47,308 nt of DNA from Bacillus sp. AFS098217 (GTDB lineage: Bacteria; Bacillota; Bacilli; Bacillales; Bacillaceae_G). The notes under the pieces were generated by a model. It was not told the DNA's origin. It was given only the letters and a program-made list of their open reading frames with translations, and made no database searches. How positions within the stretch are numbered: the stretch's first letter is position 1; each line of letters opens with the position of its first letter. Below are positions 16,712-25,271 of this stretch, one piece after another. A program made the translations under genes and the position numbers. The stretch covers positions 37,806 to 85,113 of the forward strand of contig NZ_NVPR01000056.1 of the NCBI RefSeq assembly GCF_002551815.1, read 5' to 3'.

Positions 16712-19120
16712 TTAATTTGCAACGATATTAACAAGTTTACCAGGAACAACAATTACTTTACGAACTGTTTTCCCTTCAATTTGCTCTTTAACTGCCTCGA
16801 TAGCAAGTTGTTCCATTTCTTCTTTTGATGCATCTTTTTTCGTTTTCAGTTTCGCACGAACTTTACCCATAACTTGAACAACGATTTCAACTTCATCTTC
16901 TACAAGTTTAGACTCATCGAATGTTGGCCAGCTTGCATATGTGATTGTTTCATTGTATCCAAGCTTTCTCCAAAGTTCTTCCGCAACGTGCGGTGCAACT
17001 GGTGCGATCATTTTCACAAAGCCTTCTACATATTCTTTCGGAAGTGTTTCTGCTTTATATGCATCGTTGATGAACATCATCATTTGCGAAATTGCAGTGT
17101 TAAAGCGTAGCTCTGCATAGTCTTCTGTAACTTTCTTCACTGTTTGGTGATATGCTTTTTCAAGCTCTTTATTAGGTGCATCTGTGATTTTCTCACTTAG
17201 TTCACCGTTATCTTGAACGAATAGGCGCCATACACGGTCTAAGAAACGACGAGCTCCATCAAGACCATTTTCAGACCAAGCGATTGAAGCATCTAATGGT
17301 CCCATGAACATTTCGTAAAGACGAAGTGTATCTGCACCATGGCTCGCTACGATATCATCAGGATTTACAACGTTACCTTTTGATTTACTCATTTTCTCGT
17401 TGTTTTCACCTAGGATCATACCTTGGTTAAATAATTGTTGGAATGGCTCTTTCGTTGGAACCACACCGATATCATATAATACTTTATGCCAGAAACGAGC
17501 ATATAGTAAGTGAAGTACAGCGTGTTCTGCACCGCCGATATAAATATCAACTGGAAGCCATTGTTTTACTTTTTCAGGATCGACAAGTGCTTCGCTGTTG
17601 TTTGGATCGATGTAGCGTAGGTAGTACCAGCAGCTACCTGCCCATTGCGGCATTGTATTTGTTTCACGACGACCTTTTTTACCAGTCTCAGGATCGACAA
17701 CATTTACCCACTCTTCAATATTTGCAAGTGGTGATTCACCTGTACCAGATGGACGAATGTTTTCTGTTTTTGGAAGAACTAATGGTAATTCTTCTTCTTT
17801 CACAGCTGTCATTGTGCCATCTTCCCAATGGATAACTGGAATTGGCTCACCCCAGTAACGTTGACGGCTGAATAACCAGTCACGAAGACGGTATGTTACT
17901 TTTTGATTTCCTGCACTTGTTACTTCAAGCCATTCAATCATTTTTACAATTGCTTCTTCTTTATTTAGACCATCTAGGAATGCTGAATTTACGTGTGCGC
18001 CATCACCTGTATGTGCTTCTTTTGTGATGTCTCCACCTTTTACAACCTCTTTCATAGAAAGGTCAAATGTTTTTGCAAATTCGTAATCGCGCTCATCATG
18101 AGCTGGAACTGCCATTACAGCACCTGTTCCGTAAGTAGCAAGTACATAGTCAGCGATCCAGATTGGTAACTTCTCACCGTTTACTGGGTTAACTGCATAA
18201 GCACCAGTGAATACGCCTGTTTTTTCTTTTGCAAGTTCTGTACGCTCTAAATCACTTTTCGCTTTTACAGAATCAATGTACGCTTCCACTGCTTCTTTTT
18301 GATCCGCAGTTGTAATTTCTGCGACAAGTGTATGCTCTGGAGCAAGTACGCAGTAAGTTGCACCAAACAGTGTATCAGGACGCGTTGTAAAGATTGTAAA
18401 TTTCTTATCTGTACCGTCGATGTTGAAGTGTACTTCTGCACCTTCAGAACGACCGATCCAGTTGCGCTGCATATCTTTTAAGCTTTCTGGCCAATCAAGC
18501 TCATCTAGATCTTCAAGTAGGCGATCTGCATATGCAGTGATTTTTAGCATCCATTGTTTCATCGGACGACGCTCAACAGGATGTCCACCGCGCTCACTCA
18601 CGCCATCGATTACTTCTTCGTTCGCAAGTACTGTACCAAGTGCTGGGCACCAGTTTACAGGGATTTCATCTACGTAAGCTAATCCTTTTTCAAATAGCTG
18701 TAAGAAGATCCATTGTGTCCATTTGTAGTAGTTTGGATCTGTTGTATTTACTTCACGGTCCCAATCATAAGAGAAGCCTAATGCTTTAATTTGATTACGG
18801 AACGTGTTAATGTTTTTCTCTGTAAATTCTGCTGGGCTATTTCCAGTATCAAGTGCATATTGCTCTGCTGGAAGACCGAATGCATCCCATCCCATTGGAT
18901 GAAGAACATTATATCCTTGCATACGTTTCATACGAGATAAAATATCCGTTGCTGTATATCCTTCTGGATGTCCTACGTGCAAACCAGCCCCTGATGGATA
19001 TGGGAACATATCTAGTGCATAAAATTTTGGTTTTTCTGTCTCATCTGGCGTACGGAATGTTTTATTCTCTTCCCAATACGCTTGCCACTTCTTCTCAATT
19101 TCTTGATGATTAAAGCTCAT
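16712..19120 (-). CDS. leuS: Leucyl-tRNA synthetase
   Basis: Class I aminoacyl-tRNA synthetase that charges tRNA-Leu. The 802 residues are normal for bacterial LeuRS. The HIGH signature reads HVGH at residues 48-51 (after PYPSGAGL), the CP1 editing domain occupies roughly 220-420 with [11 protein letters not shown] and the late hydrolytic-site Asp region [12 protein letters not shown], and KMSKS lies near residue 575. ATG at 19120 is preceded by GGAGGG. A T-box leader just upstream couples expression to uncharged tRNA-Leu. Confidence 0.98.
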   Translation of the reverse strand: MSFNHQEIEKKWQAYWEENKTFRTPDETEKPKFYALDMFPYPSGAGLHVGHPEGYTATDILSRMKRMQGYNVLHPMGWDAFGLPAEQYALDTGNSPAEFTEKNINTFRNQIKALGFSYDWDREVNTTDPNYYKWTQWIFLQLFEKGLAYVDEIPVNWCPALGTVLANEEVIDGVSERGGHPVERRPMKQWMLKITAYADRLLEDLDELDWPESLKDMQRNWIGRSEGAEVHFNIDGTDKKFTIFTTRPDTLFGATYCVLAPEHTLVAEITTADQKEAVEAYIDSVKAKSDLERTELAKEKTGVFTGAYAVNPVNGEKLPIWIADYVLATYGTGAVMAVPAHDERDYEFAKTFDLSMKEVVKGGDITKEAHTGDGAHVNSAFLDGLNKEEAIVKMIEWLEVTSAGNQKVTYRLRDWLFSRQRYWGEPIPVIHWEDGTMTAVKEEELPLVLPKTENIRPSGTGESPLANIEEWVNVVDPETGKKGRRETNTMPQWAGSCWYYLRYIDPNNSEALVDPEKVKQWLPVDIYIGGAEHAVLHLLYARFWHKVLYDIGVVPTKEPFQQLFNQGMILGENNEKMSKSKGNVVNPDDIVASHGADTLRLYEMFMGPLDASIAWSENGLDGARRFLDRVWRLFVQDNGELSEKITDAPNKELEKAYHQTVKKVTEDYAELRFNTAISQMMMFINDAYKAETLPKEYVEGFVKMIAPVAPHVAEELWRKLGYNETITYASWPTFDESKLVEDEVEIVVQVMGKVRAKLKTKKDASKEEMEQLAIEAVKEQIEGKTVRKVIVVPGKLVNIVAN

Positions 19121-19164
19121 GAGATACCCTCCATTCAAATTGTATTTATTTTCACCGCCTAAAA

Positions 19165-19465
19165 TACAAAAAACCTCTCATCCCTAGAAAGGGACGAGAG
19201 GTTATAGATTCCCGCGGTACCACCCTAAATTAATGTAATAAAGAATGTTCAAAACGTCCGGTAAAGATCGCTACCCGATTTCTTTATCCTTCTTTTTGAA
19301 CAAGCACTAATATACATTCGCTTAGATCCGTAACGTGGATAAACGGCAATTGCTACTTCATTTCACAACTGCAACTCAAAGGCGAGTTCATAACGAAACG
19401 TGGATTGACTTGCACCAACCGTCAACTCTCTAAACCAGCTTCTATTACTACTACTCCTTCTCACT
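19165..19465 (-). promoter_or_regulatory. T-box leader of leuS (leucine)
   Basis: The minus-strand leader carries the invariant T-box GGTGGTACCGCGG (19212-19224), a stem I with AGAGAG near the start, and a terminator in which ACCTCTC pairs with GAGAGGT around TCCCTTTCTAGGGA, followed by T6 (19168-19203). A candidate specifier is CTC (Leu) at 19384-19386 in the context GAACTCGCC. Uncharged tRNA-Leu should favour the antiterminator. This explains the gene-free stretch 19121-19525. Confidence 0.95.
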
Positions 19466-19525
19466 GTTATTATACATATGAGTTATTTAAAATATATTCT
19501 AAAACATGTTACATGTTCCGTCAAA

Positions 19526-20719
19526 CTAAACTGCAATTTTTTCTTCGACTGTTTCTTCAACTTTGACTTGTTTATCATAAATACTTGTTGCGATAAGCGC
19601 TACTACAAGCATTACCATGATTGCAATAAACAATACTTCCATATTGTATAAGTCAACAATCGCTCCGCCGACAACTGGTCCAAACATTTTACCAACAGTC
19701 GCCGCACTATTTACAACACCTTGATAAAAACCGAGCTTATCCTTTGGTGCAAGAATGTTCGCAATCGTCGGAACTGCTGGCCATACGAATAATTCACCAA
19801 TTGTTAATGTCACCATCGCAACGAGGAACATTGTAAATTGCTGCGCTTGGCTTAATACGATAAATGACACTGCAAAAATACCGATTCCAATCATAATTTG
19901 TTGTTTTAAAGAACGTTTCATCGCACGAATAATCATACTTATTAATGGCTGCGCACAAACAATCATCGCCCCGTTTATCGTCCATAATAAACTATAGTGA
20001 CGAAGGCTAATATTTAACTCTTGCATATACGTTGCAATCGCACCTTGCCATTGTACATATGTAACCCAGCATAAAGCATATGCTACACATACGATAAGAA
20101 GTGCCTTGAATCCCGGTGTAAGTGACCAACCTTTTTTCGTTTTTTCTTTTACTTCTACACGCTTATCTTCTTTATCTTCCATACCACGGAATCCAATAAA
20201 AGCAATTAAAAAGAAAACAAAGTATAAAATAAAGTTCGCTAAGAAAATATAATCAAATCGATAAGAAGCAACTAGACCACCGCATGCCGTCCCAACAGCA
20301 ATCCCGACGTTTTGCCCAACATACATCGCATTAAATGCTCTTCGGCCACCTTCTGGCCAAACCGTTCCGACCATCGCATACATCGATGGAAATACCATTC
20401 CAGAACCAAATCCAATTAACGCAAGCCAAATAACATAAACTGGCCAGCCATGGAAGAATACAAGACCAAAAATCGATAATAGCGTAATGACAATGCCAAC
20501 TAAAATTGATTTATATCCGCCCCACTTATCAAATAAAACACCACCGAGTAAATTTCCGATTACACCAGTAAGTGAGTTAATCATCAATACCATTCCGGCC
20601 ATAGATAATGATTTTCCTAAGTGATCATGTAGATAAATTGTATTAAAAGGCCATAAAAAAGAAGCACCCGTGACATTAATAATCATCCCGGCTACTAATA
20701 GCCATACTTTTCTTGGCAT
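19526..20719 (-). CDS. MFS transporter, 12-helix, drug/solute exporter-like
   Basis: A 397-residue major facilitator protein with twelve predicted helices. The motif-A loop between helices 2 and 3 reads GGVLFDKWGGYKS and a second, weaker one follows helix 8. The N-terminus begins directly with a helix, so no signal peptide is needed. ATG at 20719 is preceded by AGGAGGGGG. Position next to leuS recalls YttB of B. subtilis. The substrate cannot be read from sequence. Confidence 0.85.
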   Translation of the reverse strand: MPRKVWLLVAGMIINVTGASFLWPFNTIYLHDHLGKSLSMAGMVLMINSLTGVIGNLLGGVLFDKWGGYKSILVGIVITLLSIFGLVFFHGWPVYVIWLALIGFGSGMVFPSMYAMVGTVWPEGGRRAFNAMYVGQNVGIAVGTACGGLVASYRFDYIFLANFILYFVFFLIAFIGFRGMEDKEDKRVEVKEKTKKGWSLTPGFKALLIVCVAYALCWVTYVQWQGAIATYMQELNISLRHYSLLWTINGAMIVCAQPLISMIIRAMKRSLKQQIMIGIGIFAVSFIVLSQAQQFTMFLVAMVTLTIGELFVWPAVPTIANILAPKDKLGFYQGVVNSAATVGKMFGPVVGGAIVDLYNMEVLFIAIMVMLVVALIATSIYDKQVKVEETVEEKIAV

Positions 20720-20837
20720 AGTTTCCCCCTCCTATTCTGTTGTTTTTCGTTCTATCTATAACAGTAAAATTGTAGTCTTTTTTAAATAGGAAGGCAACTG
20801 ATTAATAGTTGGTGAAATTCAGATAATGAGATGTAGA

Positions 20838-21042
20838 CTATATAAACACAAATTAAAAAAGCGATATAAAAACCCTCTTTTTTTAGGCAGGCGAGAGCAT
20901 CTGGCCTCGCATAGAAACGGTCAGGGCCTCTTCCTGCCACATGCAAGGTTTAAAACAAAAGGAGAATGCAGGTAGCGATCATGGTGTATTCTCCACGGCA
21001 GTGACTTATCTGTCGAAAAATTAAAATGAATATATATAAAAC
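20838..21042 (+). repeat. bcr-type dispersed repeat copy 1
   Basis: Begins like the other copies with TATATAAACACAAATTAAAA and CCCTC, contains GAGAGCATCTGGCC, CATAGAAACGGTCAGGGCC and a GCCACATGC block, and ends TGTCGAAAAATTAAAATGAA. The middle (20950-21005) is more diverged than in the other copies. Bases 20720-20837 hold nothing else that I can identify apart from the MFS gene's promoter region. Confidence 0.8.
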
Positions 21043-21069
21043 CCACATCTACATAAAGAGGTGGGTTTT
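21036..21069 (-). terminator. Terminator of the sigma/ABC operon
   Basis: AAAACCCAC (21038-21046) pairs with GTGGGTTTT (21061-21069); it closes the minus-strand operon and abuts repeat copy 1. Confidence 0.75.
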
Positions 21070-21117
21070 AGTTCACGCTTTACAGCATTGGGAGAATACA
21101 CTGAAGTTTCATCCCCC

Positions 21118-21990
21118 TTATAAATCACGTGATTTAAATGTACGAATCGCTATAAAAATAGCTGCTAACACATATAAAACAGCATAAACAATCATCATGT
21201 TACTCGGTGTTGAAATACTGCCGAACACTCCTTGTGAGGCGATTGATAAAGGATTGTCTCCTGAATCAAATAAATAGATTGTCATTTTACGATACATCGT
21301 ATCAATTGGGAATAAAAGGCTTGCGATTATGCCCATGTTTACAAGTGCTGTTTTTTGTGCCAATGTACCGATTTGTTCAACAAATCCACCAATAAATCCA
21401 GTTCCGTACAAAATAATTAACACAATGCCAGCATTTAATGTCGCCATGCGCGTGCTTAGTAATATCGCGATGCTAATTAAAATAACGGGCTGTAACAAGA
21501 AAAGAGCCAATGCTTTTATAATTTGCGTGGCCGTGAAATCTAAATGAAACGTACTCCCTCCCATTGTTTGATGGATGAGCACGATACTTATAAATAGAAA
21601 GGCTGCGTACGCAATTAGTAAGCAACATAAGCCGATCCATTTTCCCATTAAAAAGGAAAAGCGTGAAATCGGTCTCGTTAGCCACGTATCAATTTGATGA
21701 CTTTCAATTTCATTTGCAATACTGCCAACGCTGCTTAAAATAGCTAACAACGCAGTAATAAATGAAGAAAAGTATAAACCCACTCCAAGAAGCTGTGTAG
21801 AAATAAAACTTTTGTTCATAAAATCTTGAGTTGCCGAAAGACCGCTAGATTCTCCTGGAAGGATTTCACTGACAGCGTAATGAATGGCTACTCCATAAAA
21901 AATTAAAAAGACAAAAGTCATACATAACGTAATGGTAAAAATGCGCTTTAACAGAATTTCTTTAAACGATAACTTGGCGATTGTCCACAT
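21118..21990 (-). CDS. ABC-2 type transporter permease
   Basis: A 290-residue membrane protein with six predicted helices, beginning with the short amphipathic lead MWTIAKLSFKEILLKRIF common to ABC-2 permeases; ESHQIDTWLTRPISRFSFLMGKW is the cytoplasmic loop typical of the family. It overlaps the ATPase gene by 29 bp and is the last gene of the operon sigma, anti-sigma, ATPase, permease. Likely exports or translocates a substrate tied to the envelope stress sensed by the sigma/anti-sigma pair; substrate unknown. Confidence 0.82.
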   Translation of the reverse strand: MWTIAKLSFKEILLKRIFTITLCMTFVFLIFYGVAIHYAVSEILPGESSGLSATQDFMNKSFISTQLLGVGLYFSSFITALLAILSSVGSIANEIESHQIDTWLTRPISRFSFLMGKWIGLCCLLIAYAAFLFISIVLIHQTMGGSTFHLDFTATQIIKALALFLLQPVILISIAILLSTRMATLNAGIVLIILYGTGFIGGFVEQIGTLAQKTALVNMGIIASLLFPIDTMYRKMTIYLFDSGDNPLSIASQGVFGSISTPSNMMIVYAVLYVLAAIFIAIRTFKSRDL

Positions 21991-22927
21991 GCTGCGTCCC
22001 CTCTTTCTTATTTACCCAGTACATAAACACATCTTCCAAATGCGGGTGAACCGGATTTAACTGATACACAGGAATATGTAGTGATACAAATGCTTCTAAC
22101 AATCTAGGAATATCATCTTCTTGTTGTAACGTGATAATCCACCGTTTACGATTTTGCTGTTCTTCTATCTTCCTTACGTTTTTAATAAACGAAGGCAATT
22201 GTTCAAAAAATAATTCGCTCTTTTCGCCAAGTGTTACTTCAACTTCTGTTTGAATCATCATTAATGAGCGCCAATCTCCTTGTACAACTAACTCTCCCTT
22301 ATTAATAATCGCCACGTGATCACATACATGTTCAATTTCATTTAATAGATGGCTGTTTAAAAATACTGTCTTCCCTTGTTCACGAAGCTCTTCCATTAGA
22401 TGACGCACTTCTTTTCGCCCAATTGGATCAAGTGCTGATGTTGGCTCATCTAAAAAAATCAATTCTGGATCAGAAAGCAGGGCACAGGCAAGTCCAATAC
22501 GCTGCTGCATTCCTTTTGAATAACCGCGAATTTTTTCTTTCTCCCTTCCCTTTAGACCTACTTTTTCAATAACCTCATTCATTTTTGCTTTCCGCTCTCG
22601 AAAAGGAAGATCACATAATTTCGCATGCGTTTCAAGCAACTGCCAACCAGTCAGCCAATCAGGATAGCGAAACAGTTCAGGTAAATAGCCAATACGCCGT
22701 TTTGATTCTATTGTCCCAATCGGCTGTCCTAACATTTGCGCCGTTCCGGAATCTGGATGAATTAAGCCAAGCATCGTTCGCACAAACGTACTTTTTCCTG
22801 CACCGTTAGGACCTATAAATCCGAATACAGTACCGCGCGGCACATCTAATGAAATGTTGCGGATACCGCCTTTTCCGTTATATTGTTTTGTTAAGTTCTT
22901 TGTTTGTATAATCCAGTCTTCGTTCAT
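21962..22927 (-). CDS. ABC transporter ATP-binding protein
   Basis: A 321-residue ATPase with a complete set of motifs: Walker A GPNGAGKST, Q-loop in YLPEL, signature YSKGMQQR, Walker B LIFLDEPTSALD and the switch His in FLNSHLL. A C-terminal extension of about 90 residues follows, usual for ABC-2 exporters of the DrrA/CcmA type. ATG at 22927 follows GGCGGGGG. Cotranscribed with the permease and probably with the upstream regulators. Confidence 0.9.
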   Translation of the reverse strand: MNEDWIIQTKNLTKQYNGKGGIRNISLDVPRGTVFGFIGPNGAGKSTFVRTMLGLIHPDSGTAQMLGQPIGTIESKRRIGYLPELFRYPDWLTGWQLLETHAKLCDLPFRERKAKMNEVIEKVGLKGREKEKIRGYSKGMQQRIGLACALLSDPELIFLDEPTSALDPIGRKEVRHLMEELREQGKTVFLNSHLLNEIEHVCDHVAIINKGELVVQGDWRSLMMIQTEVEVTLGEKSELFFEQLPSFIKNVRKIEEQQNRKRWIITLQQEDDIPRLLEAFVSLHIPVYQLNPVHPHLEDVFMYWVNKKEGTQHVDNRQVIV

Positions 22928-22943
22928 GTTTTACCCCCGCCCC

Positions 22944-22990
22944 ATATAGGAACAGAGCCGCCCCTTTTCACGGAGCCGCTCTTGTTCAAT
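22944..22990 (-). other. Intercistronic hairpin between anti-sigma and ABC genes
   Basis: On the minus strand GAACAAGAGC pairs with GCTCTGTTC (one bulge) around a GC-rich loop. There is no T run, so it may tune mRNA stability or partial read-through rather than end transcription. Confidence 0.4.
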
Positions 22991-22992
22991 CA

Positions 22993-24168
22993 TTATTTTA
23001 ATTCATTTGCAAGTTTAATAAGATCACTTGCATTCATATCTTTTCCTTGCTCTTTATATTGCTCGATCATGTGCATTTTCCCGTCTTTCTCCCAAATCAG
23101 CACGTTTTCATAATCTGTATTATATAAAACGGCCTTTACTCCTTGAACCTTTGTCTCCGATACTTTTGCACCTTTTGCTACATAAGGAATCGGCAATGTA
23201 TGTGTCCAATCTTGAATACCTGCAAGTTGTGTTTTCACATTCGTAGGAATAATCGGAAGCTCTAAAACTGTTTTTTGTAATTTCGTAACATCTACACCTT
23301 CTGGAACAGAGATTTTTGGTGCATCAATCACATTATAAGAAAAAGCACTTGATGTTCGATTGCCCTCAACTTCTATTTGTGTACGTACTGATTCCGGAAC
23401 TGTGATTGAAAACTGCTTGCCATTCAAAGTACTTTCAAACTGAGTATTACTTTGTAGTTGTTTCAACAATTTATTTGCTTTTTCTGTATCGAGTTCAAAT
23501 TGCATAATAAATGACGGATTCGCATCCACACTCGTTACACGGTACCCATTTGGCACTTTTGGAACAGCATATCCAGCTTCTCTTGCTTGTTGTTCTGACT
23601 GAAAATGAGCATCTTTTTTGCTTCCATTATCTTTGATTCCTATTTTCCCAATTCCCTTAATGGACTTTTCTCCTTCTTCCATATTAGAGATCCATCCTTC
23701 AATTTCACGTAAGTCCGAATCTGTAAGTTGAACTAACTGCACATCCTTTACTCGAAAAATCGATAACAAGTTACTTGCTCCTGCCCGTACTTCTGGAACT
23801 GTTAAAGACACACACACAACTGCCGCTGCTGCTGCTGCAGTAATCCAACGTTTAGATGATTTCTTCATATTATGCCATCTTCCCTTCTTTTTACTTTCTT
23901 CACTGTTTGTTTCTTCCGTTTTATGATTTTGTATATTTTGTTCAAAGGTTTTCCAAGCTTTATCAACGTCGATATCCATCTCTTGACTAAAGTTTGCAAA
24001 TTCATCATCCAATATCACTTGTTCCCATTGATTAAGTTTGCTTACTTCTTCTAACATCTTTTGGCATGCTTGACATTGATCAAGATGTTGAATATATTGC
24101 TTTCTTTCATCGCGGTTTAACTCTCCATCTAAGTACGCCTGAATAAATCCAATATCTTGGCATTTCAT
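22993..24168 (-). CDS. Anti-sigma factor, zinc-finger type, single-pass membrane protein
   Basis: A 391-residue regulator. The N-terminal anti-sigma zinc finger has H28-x3-C32-x2-C35 (QHLDQCQACQ). After a charged linker, RWITAAAAAAVVCVSLTVPEV (about residues 106-126) is the only membrane helix; the remaining 260 residues would lie outside the cell and carry the sensory part, with no domain I recognise. The start codon lies 3 bp beyond the sigma gene's stop, so the pair is translationally coupled. By family it binds and silences the sigma factor until an envelope signal arrives. Confidence 0.87.
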   Translation of the reverse strand: MKCQDIGFIQAYLDGELNRDERKQYIQHLDQCQACQKMLEEVSKLNQWEQVILDDEFANFSQEMDIDVDKAWKTFEQNIQNHKTEETNSEESKKKGRWHNMKKSSKRWITAAAAAAVVCVSLTVPEVRAGASNLLSIFRVKDVQLVQLTDSDLREIEGWISNMEEGEKSIKGIGKIGIKDNGSKKDAHFQSEQQAREAGYAVPKVPNGYRVTSVDANPSFIMQFELDTEKANKLLKQLQSNTQFESTLNGKQFSITVPESVRTQIEVEGNRTSSAFSYNVIDAPKISVPEGVDVTKLQKTVLELPIIPTNVKTQLAGIQDWTHTLPIPYVAKGAKVSETKVQGVKAVLYNTDYENVLIWEKDGKMHMIEQYKEQGKDMNASDLIKLANELK

Positions 24169-24171
24169 TTG

Positions 24172-24699
24172 TTACCCCTCCTTCATCCCTCTATACATTT
24201 TCCGGAATTTTGCTTTCGCTCGTGCTAGTAGTGTTCCAACAGAGGATACTTCAATATGAACAGCATCCGCGATTTCTTTATATTGAAATCCTGAAAACTT
24301 CATTAATAAGAGAGTACGTTCCCGCTCATCCATTTCTTTTAATGTACTTTGTACACGGGTAATTTCTTCTTTTTGAATACATTGTTCTTCCGATGACGGA
24401 CTGCTAATTGAATATTTATAATTTGCTTCTTTTTCAACTCTTGCTTGATGCCTTTTTTCAGATCGCAAATAGTTATATGCTGCATAAATAGATGCTTTTG
24501 CAAGCCATGCTGATAAGCTTTCAATTTGTTTCCATTCTGTATGATATAATTGCAAAAATACTTCTTGCGCTAAATCTTCAGCAATTGCTTGATCTCGCAC
24601 AGTCCGCATAATTTGTCTAACCACGTGAGCGTAATATTGTTTAAATACATCTTGAAACTGTATATTTGAAACTGAATCTTGTTCATATATATTTAACAA
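24172..24699 (-). CDS. ECF-type RNA polymerase sigma factor
   Basis: A 175-residue extracytoplasmic-function sigma factor with sigma-2 (YYAHVVRQIM...AEDLAQEVFLQLY) and sigma-4 (RERTLLLMKFSGFQYKEIAD, then SSVGTLLARAKAKFRK) and no other domain. I chose TTG at 24699 because GGAGGTGA lies 8 nt upstream; a GTG at 24717 is in frame but overlaps that site. It heads an operon with its anti-sigma factor and an ABC exporter. Such sigma factors normally activate their own operon; I could not identify a convincing ECF promoter upstream. Confidence 0.9.
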   Translation of the reverse strand: MLNIYEQDSVSNIQFQDVFKQYYAHVVRQIMRTVRDQAIAEDLAQEVFLQLYHTEWKQIESLSAWLAKASIYAAYNYLRSEKRHQARVEKEANYKYSISSPSSEEQCIQKEEITRVQSTLKEMDERERTLLLMKFSGFQYKEIADAVHIEVSSVGTLLARAKAKFRKMYRGMKEG

Positions 24700-24717
24700 T
24701 GAAGCTTTCACCTCCAC

Positions 24718-24880
24718 TCGTTTCTTCCTCCTTATTAGCTACTGTCACTATAAAGAAACCACAAATTTGCGATTTGTGACAAAAAGATAAAAAATATTTT
24801 CTTGTATGGAAACCAATTTTATTCCCTTGTCCTCTAAGAGATTTTTCCTAGAAGTACGTCCAAAGCACAAATCTATAAAG
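24718..24880 (-). promoter_or_regulatory. Upstream region of the ECF sigma operon with a palindrome
   Basis: On the minus strand CACAAAT and ATTTGTG form an inverted repeat around CGCAA at about 24758-24778, some 40-60 bp upstream of the sigma gene. It is a candidate operator. No clear -35/-10 pair of either the SigA or ECF kind was found. Confidence 0.35.
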
Positions 24881-24915
24881 TGAAGCTTTAATCAGCCCTC
24901 ACCAATCGGGCTTTT

Positions 24916-25106
24916 ACGGGCAGTTTATCTCCCACCTAACTTCTTTAGAAAAGCAGAAGCGGCTCGCTCAGAATCGCAGGACGTTGGAGCCACCGACAGA
25001 GAGGCGCTTTTTGCCTCGTCCGAGGGGGTGAAACGACCGGAGATTCTAGCCGCTAGAGCTGGACAATGCCTTCACTGAATTTTGAAGTGGGAGTATTACT
25101 GCCCGT
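24916..25106. mobile_element. 191-bp non-autonomous element with inverted terminal repeats
   Basis: ACGGGCAGTTTATCTCCCAC (24916-24935) and the complement of 25087-25106 agree at 16 of 20 positions, the differences being a central run of four. The interior is GC-rich and full of inverted repeats: GGCTC/GAGCC near 24961-24992, GAGGCG/GCCTC near 25000-25018, AGCGGCT/AGCCGCT spanning 24957-25056. It has no coding potential. The core, including GAGCTGGACA, resembles the element between proB and proA. Together with repeat copy 2 it fills the gene-free stretch 24880-25230. Confidence 0.6.
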
Positions 25107-25114
25107 TAATGCGG

Positions 25115-25185
25115 GATAAATAAAAAACCCTCTTTTTTAGTTTAGCAAGGACATCTGGCCAGATATAGAATCTATCCATGAAATG
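25115..25185 (+). repeat. bcr-type dispersed repeat copy 2 (5' fragment)
   Basis: AATAAAAAACCCTCTTTTTT followed by ACATCTGGCC matches the first third of copies 1 and 3; the rest is missing. It begins about 9 bp after the inverted-repeat element at 24916-25106. Confidence 0.65.
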
Positions 25186-25231
25186 GTATAAAATACATGT
25201 AACCATTTTTAAGGAGAAGCAAATGAATGCT

Positions 25232-25261
25232 AAAAAATACCGAGCACCCTCTGCTCGGTAT
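25232..25261 (-). terminator. Terminator of the BceAB-type operon
   Basis: ATACCGAGCA (25237-25246) pairs perfectly with TGCTCGGTAT (25252-25261); the minus-strand stem is followed by T6. Confidence 0.93.
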
Positions 25262-25271
25262 TTTCTAACTC

